From NCBI GenBank assembly GCA_013397795.1, contig VZTJ01004398.1:129111-193110 (forward strand): DNA of 64,000 nucleotides, written 5' to 3'. The notes below the pieces were generated by a model that did no database searches, was not told the origin of the DNA, and saw only the letters and a program-made list of their open reading frames with translations. Source of the stretch: Orthonyx spaldingii. Its lineage: Eukaryota > Chordata > Aves > Passeriformes > Orthonychidae. Positions within the stretch are counted from its first letter, which is position 1, and the number at the start of each line of letters is the position of its first letter. Shown piece after piece: positions 1-11,095 of this stretch. Position numbers and translations under genes: made by a program.

Positions 1-327
1 ACTCATTATTTCTTGCTGCTATTTGTAAATGCTATGTGTTAAATACCTCACCCAGCTCTGAGCTCCCTGCAAAGGTACTTTCTAATATCAGCAATTATTC
101 TGGCCAGCAGTCCTGGCTCTGGGCACTGCAGGTGCATCCTGTCCCTGGTTTCAGGGCATACAAACAAAACCAGCCTGTGGGCTCTAATTTCCAACAGTAC
201 ACCCCAGACCCACCGCTCTATGTCAAAGTTAGGAACACATGATGCTATGCAATGTGACAAATCTAATGAGGATGGAGACACCCACAGCAGTAGGAGAAGG
301 TTAATATGCAAAAAAAAGACAACATAC
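1..327 (-). other. MAP2 intron, truncated by window edge
   Basis: This stretch starts at the GTATGT donor at 327 and runs off the left edge. The exon with the remaining proline-rich sequence and tubulin-binding repeats must lie further left. No other feature is visible; short open frames here do not resemble MAP2. Confidence 0.8.
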
Positions 328-475
328 GGGTGGTCCGTCGTACTGAAGAGGAAAGAGAAGTTGTGAGGGAGACGGAGTTCTCCTCTCTGTCTCCTGATAC
401 ACCTCGTCGAGGAGGAAGGATAGAGGAAGGTCTTGGTAGAGATGACCGCTTCTCAGGGCTCTTGCTTACTCCATC
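328..475 (-). CDS. MAP2: MAP2 exon 14: start of proline-rich region (residues 1553-1601)
   Basis: This 148-nt exon encodes DGVSKSPEKRSSLPRPSSIL, then PPRRGVSGDREENSVSLTTS and LSSSVRRTTR. It corresponds to mammalian DGVTKSPEKRSSLPRPSS and what follows. It opens the basic, proline-rich stretch that flanks the tubulin-binding repeats and carries proline-directed and SH3-type motifs (PRPSS, PPRRG). The acceptor is CTATTAG|GATGG in phase 0. The donor ACCC|GTATGT leaves one base C, so the gene must continue beyond position 1. The repeats themselves are outside the window. Confidence 0.95.
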
Positions 476-3400
476 CTAATAGCAGCACAATAACAAAGGA
501 AGGTTTAGTTTTCAAAACTCACTCTTTGGGCTATATTTCCTGTATCTATACACAGAGGGGGAAACCTCATCCTATGGGCCCAGTTTGCTCCTCACACAGG
601 AACCTGAGGGGATCAGTCACCTTCCATGCTCTGCTTTAGCTCCCTGGTGCTTCTTTACTGCATCAAAACATCTTCTGATGACTATCCCAAGACACACAGG
701 GATATTCTTGGATCTAAATATGGATGGATCCCACAGCTGTCTCTTAATAAGGTGGGTTTTTCAGTGCAAGTTGAAAGTAAAAGAACTCTCTTGAGCTCAA
801 GTGTGAAATTCCTATGCGAATTTACCTGCAAACTGCACTACTGGTGTCCAGAATAGACCATACACGAGATTGATAGGTATTGTGTGATTTTTGCATATTC
901 AAACACTAACTTATAAATTTCTTATGGAGATAAATTTTTAGCTACAGGGCATGGTTTGGGGGTTTATTTTTTTTCTGAGTGTGGGATTATAAATGCTATA
1001 AATTCCTTCTCTAATAAATGTTTACTTTTTGAAATCAGTGCATACCTTCTCTTTACCAGGGTAAAGTAAACCTCTCTTTACCATTAAGGCAACGGACATG
1101 TATGTCTTAATATTTTTGAGCTTATGGGATGTGCAGCCAAAGACAGACTGGCATAAGCAGACATTCATCCTACAGACAAATGATGATGGTGCCAACCAGT
1201 AAAAGACACACCAAGTATGGTGTTAAACAAAAAATGTATGTCAATGGCAAAACCAATTTTTAAATGGGGATAGTCAACTCAGCATAATGTAGATTTGAAA
1301 CACCAGCGAAATGTAAACACGAAGCAGCTGGAATGGACCGCCAAAAATCTTTTAAAATTTGTAGTGAAACTTCTTCACAAGGTCCTATGCATTGACTAAA
1401 TTTGGTTCCTTGAGCATTTGGATTCTGCCCTATTCTATCACCCACTTCTGGTGATTAGAATTGTACCCTCCTACACTGGAGACTGAATTTGATTTCAAAG
1501 AAAACTGACAGGTCAAAAATTACATTTTTTTTAACCTTGGAAGGCAAATTAGTCCTGCTGTTCTTTACCACTTACCCACTTGCAAATGGCTGTAACTTCT
1601 TGGCAGTTAATGAAGTAGCACCCGTATGACGAACGGAAAGAAGATATGTCTTTCTAGTTATAACTTATTTCACTTACGTTTCCTCTGGAGTATCTCCTTC
1701 ATTTTTCTCCATTTTGTAGCACAGATCTTGTGGCCTGCTAATCAGTTTTCCTGCCACTGGATGTAAGTAATTCCACATGAGCCTCATAGATAATTACTCA
1801 GATTCAGTGGGTAGATAATGTGTTTCATGGAGTTCACCTGTGCATCTCTAACTCTCTTTACCAACTATGCTACCTTACCTTAGCATCTGATTTTGAGTCT
1901 CTTGGGCCTGCAGAGGAGGGCCGAACAAAATAACTGTCTGTATCGAGAAAAGTGGCCCTTTTAGTGGTTAATGAGCAAGCTGAGCTGGGTCTTGGAGGAA
2001 GCAATGACTTTGCTCTAGACTTTGAGGCAGGAATCTTTGACAAAGAGGCAGTCTAGTCATGAGAAAACAAACAAAACACAACATGAAGCTGGACAAAAGG
2101 AAAATACATGCAACATGGACCAAAAAAAAAAGCCAAGCTATGAATTAATACTTTTCCTGTGTCTGGTAATGGTCTATGCAGATCTGACAATTATGAAAGT
2201 TTCTGTTTTGTGTTGTTTGACTGAAACCATCTAGGTCTGGACAGAGTTACTGATTCTAGAAAGTGCCTTTTTCTGTAGATGCTATTTTGGTCTTGTGTTA
2301 ATAGGAAAAAACTGGTGCCAGGTATGGCATTTAATTGGTACAACTGCTACTTGGCTGCATTAAAAACATGCGCAAAGCTACAGGTGCAGCAAGAGAAACC
2401 AGGCCTTTGAAGCTGAAACATATCCCTCCAGGCTGAAATCAAGAATAAAACAGTGGGAATCTCAGAAGCAAAGTTACACCAGTATTCCCTCAACAACAGG
2501 AGGACAAGACAGTATTACTTCTTTTGCCACTGTGCACAGACAAAATCCCTAACACACAGCAGATACAGCTCTGTGCATTTGGCATCACTCCATAGAAATT
2601 AATAAATTTATATTGACAGTATGGAGTCCTGGGATGAGGAAAGCCATATATGCTTGAAAGGCTGACTCGGTATGTTATTGTGAACAAATACTTGTTTGAT
2701 ACCAAATAATGAAAATATCCCATTGAAAGAAGAATTAAACACCAACAGGACAGACAGAAAATCTTTGTTAGTACTTAGGAGCACCTTACTGCTTTACAAA
2801 AACGAATCTCCATGAAACAGAATAGGGCTACTTGCTTAAGAAACACATTTTTTCTTCCACAGGTATAGCTAATACTACAAAGAACAATTGCAAAAGTGTT
2901 ACCTTGGTAGTCCTGATTCTCTCTGCAGTCATACTAGCATGAAATGACACATAGGAACAGTCCCAATCAACCTGTCATTCTGGAATTTGTACTGAACTTT
3001 AGCCATAGAAAACTCGGTATTTGATCTCAATCAATTCCCTAAACTTTCTCAATGTTCAGAAAAGGTACACGGGGTGCTTGTAAGTTGTCTTGTTAGAAAA
3101 TGAGAAAAGAATCAGCTGTCCAGCTCTGACAGGCCTCTGGCTTAGGCTGTATACCCAGCCTATGGAAAACTGAGGCTGGTGTGCTGAATGTCATCCATGA
3201 CATCACGTACATGATTAAGAGTTGCAGAACTGTGTAACAAGCAATTCCAGTCCTACAATACAGCTGAGAGGAGTTCTATTGGATGTCATCCTCCAGACCA
3301 AGTAGAAAGACAATAAATTAGGATGGAAGTGCTTTACTAGCAAGAATATATTCCTGCAATGAGTTTTGCAACATATTTATGCCTCTTTCTTTTAATACTT

Positions 3401-5953
3401 ATTTTACGGTCTGAGAATAAACAGAATAAAACCAGTGAAAAATTATTTTACATAGAAACTACAGAATACGTGTTTCTGTCAAATGAAAGGCTTTTCCAGA
3501 CTTTGACTGGTTTGTCATAGTTCAATTTACGGGTCTCATCCCCTTGTGAAACTTTGGATCCTATTTAGAAATCCATGAAGGTATTTATTGATGCTGAAAC
3601 TCTATGGAAGCAGGGTGTCTACGTTGGGTGGCCCCAAGAAGCAGCCATTCTGCAAGCACCTTTCACCTGGCTTTTTGAACTAGAGATGGAACTAAGCACA
3701 TGTTGTTTGAGGCCCAAATATTCATTCTGTGGTTTTCCCCATTTTCAAGTTGTGGATCATGCAGGAAGTTACCCCTATAATGAGACTGGAAAAGATTAAG
3801 ATTCTAAGTCACAGTGCAGACTTTTCACTCATACTGCTCAGTGTCCTCTGTGAATACATGAATCTAACGTGGGTGCTAAAGATGGACAACACTGAGATCT
3901 GTCAGTGGAACAGATGGGGAAGAGACATGACCTTGAGCTACTGCACAGCTCTGGTTAATCACAGTCTAGATTCCCTCCTTGTTATTTAGGTATCAAGGCA
4001 CTTTTTAGCATCAGTAATAGCAGCAGAATCTGCCAAAGCTGGTTGAGCAAGCAAAGAAACCACATCTCAATACCTGCAGGAAAACTCTTATTCTCTGTTA
4101 GCAATACCTTACCTCTGACCTCTCTTGTAATTTATGTTGCTGGAAGGGTCAGCTGTCCAGAGGACAAAGATCTATGTAACTCTCACTTGAAACTCAGGGA
4201 TTGCTGAAGTGGGGATGCAGAACCCTCACTTTATTTCAAGATGTTCCTAACACATGACACATGTTTTCATCATCTCACTGTGAACTGCAGGTACACAGCT
4301 GCTTCCAGCAGATGGAACTGCTTAGCCTTTCCTGAACTTGTCCTGTGTAAACTGCAGTCTGAACATGAAAAACAAAACTGACTGGGCTGGATGAGCTAAC
4401 ATTACCAGTGGAGAGGAAAAGGCTGCACGTGAAGGACATGAAAGCTGAAAACTGCAAAGAAACAGAACAACAAAAAAATGGAGAGATCTTTATAAAAGCA
4501 GAAATGAAGGCAAGGCACAGAACAGAAAATGTCCAAGAGCTGTGTGAGTGTGACAACCAGAGAGGTAAGGCAACAGGGAGAGGAAGTAAGCAGGGCACAG
4601 CCTTCTGATCTGTGCTATGACATAAGGGGCAGGAATAGGAAAGGTGTACAGAAAGATAATGTCACAGAATGATTTTGCAGTGCTTGTACTAGAGCACTCA
4701 TAAACACTGAAAATGGGCAAGTATTGGCTTCTCTTGTGCAAGTGTTGATGATCTGTCAAGAAAAGACAGTAATAAAACATGCCCAGACTCAGCCCAGAAA
4801 CCTGCCCAGATCTTACTTACTGTACTTGTAAAGAAGCTCTAATCTTTTCACAGTTATGAGCTGGAATGGGTCAGACCTGAAAAACCACAGCCTCTCCAAA
4901 GCCTCCAGTCAGTTATACTGCTCTCAGCACTACCAGTTTCTTACCATTCATAAACAAGGTGTAGTATTTTGTGTGACATAACTTTTTGTTCCGCAAAGAA
5001 CTGACAGTCTGGTTTAACAAATGAAAGAAATCACCCATGGAATATATTAGGAAATATATTAGGAAATTTAGAGGAATTCTAAAGAAATTCTTAATTGTTA
5101 ATGATAGGGGATGGTCCTGCTCAGGGCCAGGAGTTGGACTCGATGATCCTTACGGGTCCCTTCCTACTCAACATATGCTGTGATGGTGTTATAACAATGA
5201 CAAAATGTTGTTGTGCTACAGATGTGAATTAGCATGTGTCACTGTCATGGAAAAAATAATTGCATAGGCAAGAGTGAATGGAGGTTGGTTTCCTGGGGAT
5301 TTAGGAGTGATGGGACGGAAACAATGCAGGGTCAGCAAGGAGCAAGGGAGTCTTTGCTTAAGAGAGGCAGACACAGGAAGCAGAACAGGCTGCAGAGAAG
5401 CTGAAGGCAAGGAAAGGCAAGGTTGTAATCTGACAGGTTATAACACAGACAGTGGCCCAGAAAGCGGCCATTCTGAAAGCACTGAATCACATATAAATTC
5501 TACTGGCCAGTAACTTCCACACAGGCACAGCCCCTGCAGAACACTAGGCTATGGAATAGTGCCCCAGAAGACATCCAGCAGTCCTGGGGGAGGGCTTCTG
5601 CCTACACAGCAGTCAAGCAAGGTGGCAACGCAATTGGGTGCTGCAGGAAGGGCCAAGATATACAGCTTATTCCACAGAATGGCCTGGCTCAAAATGCTGA
5701 CCAGACTTCAACACCTGCTATTTGGAGTCTGTGTGCCCTCTATGGATCTGTAAACTGTCACCATCTACCACTTGAGACTAGACTTCAAAAGTTATTCAGG
5801 AAAGGTGGTTTTAATTACCCTTTTAAATGAATAATGAATATGGCAAACAAATTTTAAATGGAACACACAAATACTTACTGAATTAACACAAAAAGATGTG
5901 AAATAAGGGCAAAAGGAGATTATAAAGATGAACAATAAGATGATTTTACTCAC
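476..5953 (-). other. MAP2 intron (5.5 kb)
   Basis: AT-rich intron between exons 12 and 14. It contains a CR1 3'-end remnant near 5110-5184 and a short direct repeat near 5038-5070 (GGAAATATATTA-like). No open frame resembles a known MAP2 exon. An equivalent of the optional mammalian exon 13 would have to enter and leave in phase 0, and none stood out. Confidence 0.75.
5110..5184 (+). repeat. CR1 LINE 3'-end fragment
   Basis: The stretch GAGTTGGACTCGATGATCCT followed by TACGGGTCCCTTCC matches the typical 3' untranslated end of avian CR1 retroposons in plus orientation. It is short, diverged and lacks the coding region, as most 5'-truncated CR1 copies do. Confidence 0.8.
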
Positions 5954-6015
5954 TGAGAGTTTTTCCTTTGCTTGTTTAAATACAGCAGGAGCCTGGTTTG
6001 TTTCACCACCTGCTG
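5954..6015 (-). CDS. MAP2: MAP2 exon 12 (residues 1532-1552)
   Basis: The 62-nt exon encodes (A)AGGETNQAPAVFKQAKEKL ending in S, matching mammalian AAGGESALAPSVFKQAKDKVS. The acceptor GGATTTCTCAG|CAGCAG follows a T-run and the donor is CTCTCA|GTGAGT, a perfect consensus. It enters in phase 1 and leaves in phase 0, so it is the first exon that ends the symmetric run. It is constitutive in both MAP2c and MAP2b, and receives the direct join from exon 7 in MAP2c. In mammals an optional exon 13 may follow. I looked for it between here and position 476 and could not identify it. Confidence 0.95.
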
Positions 6016-9000
6016 CTGAGAAATCCAAAAAAAGACTTGATAGTTAAAGACAGTAATAATAAGCATTTCCATTTAGTACACTTGTTAGCACAATTAAATG
6101 CCTTGGAACTACTGTGCAAAGCAAGTACTTTGTGAATTACCCTCAGCGCCCTGTATATGGAAATGTACTTGCCTTAAAAATTTCCTGTATTCATCTTACT
6201 TGAGGTAAAATGGTATTCTATGTGTTTCGAACAAAATGAAATTTCGTATTCATGTTCCTAGAATTCCTTAAACTAAAAGAAAAACGTTCCAGAAATAGCT
6301 GACAAATATGAGTTTCTGGTCAATCCTCAGACAACATAGCGTCCTGATTTTCAGGACTGTCCTCTAAAACTTAGGCTCCTTTAAATCATCCACAAATTAA
6401 AATTTTAAGAGAGGCCTCTATAGTCACCACTTTCAAAATATTAGCCAACATTCATAATAGAAAGAGAGAGATTCACTGTTCAGTTATCATCCTAGTTGTG
6501 TCACCAAGGTCAATGTGTCATGGTCAACTAAGCTCTCAAGAATTTAGAAATTCAAAGTTTATCTGGGACATCAAGTATGTTAATTCAGTATTTCATTTAT
6601 CTGATACAACATGGTTTGAGGTAAGGTCTTTCTCTTGGACTTTGATTCCATCCACACTGGTTTTTGAATGGGGCAGCTTTTTGGAAAGCAGGTTATTAGC
6701 TTCACCCTAACACTGCTGCTTATGAAGTGATGTGTCACTTAACAACTAGACATGAAATTATCTGGTACCTGTGCCAAGATGCCCTTGGTAAAAGCAGAAG
6801 TAGGACAGCAATCACAAATTACAACCTTCTGCTATAAACCCAACTATTTTCCAACTCTAAAACCAACACTAATTTCTCATACAGGAAAGGTCAGGTTAAT
6901 TTTTCCCTTTTCCAGTGCAGCTCCCAGGCATGGTGAGAAAATCCCTGATTTTCTGTCACACTACCCACTCTAGTCCAAGGTGTAGGAGAGAGAACTTGTG
7001 AGGAGGAAAAGAATATGTAACTGCATACTTCAGTTCTTCTGAATTTGTAAGAGGGGTAAGTACAGCAGAGCCTTCCCGTGTCACACTTCACCACAGCTGT
7101 TATGGCTGGTTTGGGTCTGGTTTCCATCTCTTCTAAATAACCACAAACAGCTTCTTTCCTCCTTCCCTTGGCATTCAACCCTAACCAGTCACCACTGTGA
7201 GGCCGAAAAAACCACTGTCACTTGTGCCGATGTACTGAGTAACAACAAAACAACTTCTCCATCTGAACACAAGATTTCTACAGACTCTGCTGTTGCTTAA
7301 TGCACAATAAACATGTTCCACCTCAGGGGGCAACGCTAGAATTGAAAACAAGAAACAGAAGCATGTCATGGCCAGGTCATTGTCCTGGCCTTGCCTCTGA
7401 AAACACTCCTCTGATAACACAGCTGCAGTGGCATCTCACAGCCACCATGAGTTTCACTCATGGAGCTACACTAGTGAAGGCAAAGACTTCCCATCTTGTC
7501 TCATCAGGGTTGGCCATGCAATTTCTTCTTCCTGCCTCATGGATATGGTGCTGTAAGTTACCGGTATTTGCCAGTGCTTGCCAGTGATGTGGTAATTTTT
7601 TTTTCAGGTAATGAGGGGCATTAGGGGAAAGATGTACTTTTCTGGGCCACCGCACAAAAAAATAAAAGCAAATATTAACTTTTTTGGGTAGATACATGTA
7701 TCTTATGACTGGACATGTTTCATTTTAAAGTCATGGCATATGCAGTGTGGAGATTTTGACTGATTGCAACACACTCAGTGCTCTGTAGACTACACTGCCA
7801 AGAACTTTTGGGGGGCTTCATTACCAGGCATCACTAAAGCTGACAAGACCACTCCAAAGAGGACACATTGACAGTCAAAACTGGCTTCAAGAAATGGTGC
7901 TATGTTTTACATAAAAAGAAAATGGGAGAGAGACAATGTCCTTTTAGATTCCAGATCCTAGAGAGACCTGGATGACACATTCAAGCTCAGGGATACATAG
8001 GATAACATATGGCCACCTTCACTCTTAGAATATCACAGAGCACTGCACTCTTTCTTATGGTCTTCCCTCAAGTCCCATCAGGAAGTATAAAAGTGTGAGG
8101 TAGAAAAAAAATAAGGCATACTGTAATTTTTCCAGCAAAAATGAGTATGCTGAAACATTCTAAGAAATATTTTTGTTCACTTTCTGGCATGGTTCCAGCT
8201 CCTCTGTTTTAGAGCTCGAAGTTCAAGCCACATTTCTGAAAGTTTTACGATCAATCTGGGTCCATCATTTTGGTTGCTCTCCACCTCAGGACTTAAATGT
8301 ACAGGGAGGTAGTTTTTGTGTTATATTTCTCACTTTGACTACTACATCTGCTTCACTTTGCATTGCAGTGAGAGAGAAAAACCTCTGAGAATTGCCAAGG
8401 CAGCACATGTTTCAGGCACAGGGCAGATTTCCTTATCCAAGTCCATTGGTATGACTCAGTCCTCTTTGGGATGCTACAGGTCAGAACAGTTCAGAAGAGG
8501 TAGTGGTAGAATACCTGAGGGCACGACAGCACTGATCACATAGCTGTAGAGGTGTAGATGAAGTTGAGAACACTACAAAGCCAATGCCTTCCCCCTACCC
8601 ATGTCTACAGCTTATTGAACCCCCTGGGGCTTTTGAAAGAATATGTGAATTATGGGTCATAACTTCTGAGCTATCAAGCTGTGCTTCAGCAAGCAGCAAG
8701 AGATAGCAAGGAGAATTGTTTTAATTCTTTTTTAAAATTCCTCCCTCTTGGGTAGTTCTGGTCCAGAGTACAAGTTAGGACAGCCCACAGACTGCAAACT
8801 GAGGAAGAACCATCAGTTAAACACAAAGGGGACTGAACCAGCCTTTCCTTTCCTGGTTTCATTTCTCCTGAGAGGGGGAACTAAAAGGACAAGATTCCAT
8901 CACAGGAGCCAAGCGATGGGAGCATTAGTTCTGGTGTCCTAATGGAACACAGCCAGGATACAATCCACACTTCACACAGCAAAGGCACAATACTAAACCT

Positions 9001-10109
9001 GCTCTCGTGTAACCATCCTCTTACTGAGTTTTCACCAGTCAGACCTCCCTGCTGAGGCTGGTCTACATTTACAACAGAAGTGACTGGTGCAAAACTGCAG
9101 GGGAATGACTTCCTAGGGACACTTCTAGCATTGCTTTGCTTAACCAAATGATGGGTGATGAATCTTCCTGTTAATTTCCAAGCTGTGAGAAGATGCCTAT
9201 GCACTTCTGCACTGCTGTGCATGGTTCTCTTAACAGCCCTACTTCCAAACAACCACACTACAGCATGTGGCTTCATTGCACAACAGAAAACTTGGCCGCT
9301 TTTAGTAATTTCTTTTTTAAGATCACAATGAAAGTCAAGATGTTCATCCTTCCACTCTGAACTCACAGGAACCATGAATAATATGTGAAAATGCTGGAGG
9401 AGTTATTTTGATCCTCTAAATAATGATACACCTATCAAGTCGTAACAGGAATAATTTCTTTCTTCCTTTTATTTTCCTCTACCAAATATTAAGATTTTTA
9501 CTTGGAATGCATTTTGCAGTATGAGCCCAGATTTCTTCTCTCTCAGCTCCATGCTGCATGTGGCTGGATTCTCCCTGTGGATTTTGACTGTACAGCATAA
9601 ACATCAATGACAGATTGGGAATTGTCAATGCAGACAACATCAATAAACAAAGTATAAGTCTGAAACACTTCTTATTATGCATGAGAGTAAAAAAGCAGAA
9701 TAATGGAAATGCATACCATGGTTTAAGCTGCCAACATTTTCCCACCAGAAAAAAAAAAAATAAAGCATCATTAAAAAAAAAATTAAAAATAAATAAACAA
9801 AAAAAGATGAGTAGAAATTCCTAGAACACCACACTCTAAGCACGATGCCAAGTTACAACCACAGCACTTGGAGGCACAAGCAATGACGAGCATACATGAT
9901 CGTGGCCTCCATCAAATAAACAAACAAATACCAGGAAAGAAAGAATAAAAGAAAAATGGTACAAAACAATAAAAAAGCAATACTATTTGTGAAGACTGAT
10001 ACTCTTGGAGGAAAAAAAAAAATAGAGAAGCTGCTATAGCTATGAGATTTACAAAAGAAAATGTATATGTTTGCCAGCCACATTGCATAACTGAACAGAA
10101 CGCAGTCAC
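6016..10109 (-). other. MAP2 intron (4.1 kb)
   Basis: Intron between exons 11 and 12, the downstream flank of the exon 9-11 group. It holds A-rich low-complexity DNA at about 9750-9806 and a 164-codon minus-strand open frame at 8881-9375 of no recognisable family. Its acceptor side (TTTTTTTGGATTTCTCAG) is strong. Confidence 0.75.
9750..9806. repeat. A-rich low-complexity tract
   Basis: Runs of A broken by T and C, with AAATAAATAAAC-like segments. It gives spurious lysine-rich open frames on the plus strand and phenylalanine-rich ones on the minus strand. It could be a decayed retroposon tail, but no adjoining element was recognised. Confidence 0.7.
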
Positions 10110-10244
10110 CTGTCTGCTTCCGTTTAACACAGGAGAGATGAGTTGGTCTAGTATATTTGATAGCAGGTTTTAAAATGATTTTCCTGGAGGGAGAGTGGGC
10201 CTGAACTTCAGTTTTTTTAGCAAGTTCAGCTTTCTTATACACTG
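10110..10244 (-). CDS. MAP2: MAP2 exon 11 (residues 1487-1531)
   Basis: This 135-nt exon encodes (A)VYKKAELAKKTEVQAHSPS, then RKIILKPAIKYTRPTHLSCV and KRKQT, nearly identical to mammalian MAP2. It is strongly basic and ends the segment confined to high-molecular-weight isoforms. The acceptor TGTCCATAG|CAGTG follows a T-rich tract and the donor is GACAG|GTGACT. Both are phase 1. The intron to the previous exon is 397 nt. With the giant exon and exon 10 it forms a tight group within 4.8 kb. Confidence 0.95.
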
Positions 10245-10641
10245 CTATGGACAAAAAGAACACAAAAACACAGAATCAGAAAAAAACCCCAGCAAACAGT
10301 TTCATATGATCAATATATCAAGTGGCAGGCCCACTGCTCCACAACTCCAACCCAACAAGTTGCTTCTTCTGGGGGGAACAAATCCTACATTGGAAGCAGG
10401 GGAGCACTGATCCATTGGCTCAGATGCATTACCCAGTGATCAGTGGGGACGTCTATAATGAAACAGGACCAGTGGAGCAGTGAGCCTTGCACGTGGTTTC
10501 TCACATAATTGTACAATATCTCATTAAAAAACACTACTGTTAATAATGTTATGGAGCATATCATCTACAACAGAGTAACCAGATAGTACTGTAAAATACT
10601 AAGAAAATATAAAAAAATTGTAATAGGAGTGTTAAATGAAC
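10245..10641 (-). other. MAP2 short intron (397 nt)
   Basis: Intron between exons 10 and 11. It begins with the weak donor GTTCATT and ends TTTTTGTCCATAG. Nothing else is visible in it. Confidence 0.85.
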
Positions 10642-10848
10642 CTTTTTTCCTTCTCACTTCATCTCTGGAGAGTGTGCTAGGTTCCTTTTTAGCTATTTTC
10701 CTTTCAGGAGTAGAAATCCTGCCTCTCCCAGTTTTAAAAGGTTTCTCTTTTTTATGCTTATCAAGAGATGATCTTCGCAATTCTCTTTCTGCTTTCTCCT
10801 CTTTAGGAACAGTCTCTAACTGTTCAGTCATGATGCTCCTATCATCAT
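10642..10848 (-). CDS. MAP2: MAP2 exon 10: acidic-to-basic transition (residues 1418-1486)
   Basis: The 207-nt exon starts (D)DDRSIMTEQLETVPKEE and continues through RRSSLDKHKKEKPFKTGRGR and STPERK to EVRRKK, matching mammalian MAP2 closely. Charge changes here from the acidic arm to the basic region approaching the tubulin-binding half. The RRSS and STPERK stretches are typical kinase-site sequences. The acceptor CCTACAG|ATGATG is good. The donor AAAAAAG|GTTCATT matches the U1 consensus poorly beyond GT. The intron to the giant exon is only 247 nt. In mammals this exon is skipped together with exons 9 and 11 in MAP2c, and its phase-1 boundaries allow that here. Confidence 0.95.
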
Positions 10849-11095
10849 CTGTAGGATCAGAGCAAATTACAACAACAAACAAAAGATTAGTAACAAATGT
10901 TAACAATACTTCAGAGGAGCAGGTAAAAAACAGTTGAAGACAGAGCAGACGATTAATTAAAAAAAGATAGACTATTTTTACCATTTTCTGAAACATGCTG
11001 AGATTACTATTATAACTGTAATAATTTTGCTTTTCAATCATTATGATTTGGAAGCAAAAATATTCAACAGACAAAACAGAAAGGATAATGCACAC
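10849..11095 (-). other. MAP2 short intron (247 nt)
   Basis: Intron between the giant exon and exon 10, from GTGTGC to CCTACAG. It is AT-rich. Open frames spanning it and both exons in other frames are shadows. Confidence 0.9.

Noticed and set aside
476..5953. An equivalent of the optional mammalian MAP2 exon 13
   Set aside because: A phase-0 cassette was sought on the minus strand, but no open block with a good acceptor, donor and MAP2-like composition was found.
9615..9843. Lysine-rich plus and phenylalanine-rich minus frames
   Set aside because: They are produced by the A-rich low-complexity tract and have no protein-like composition.
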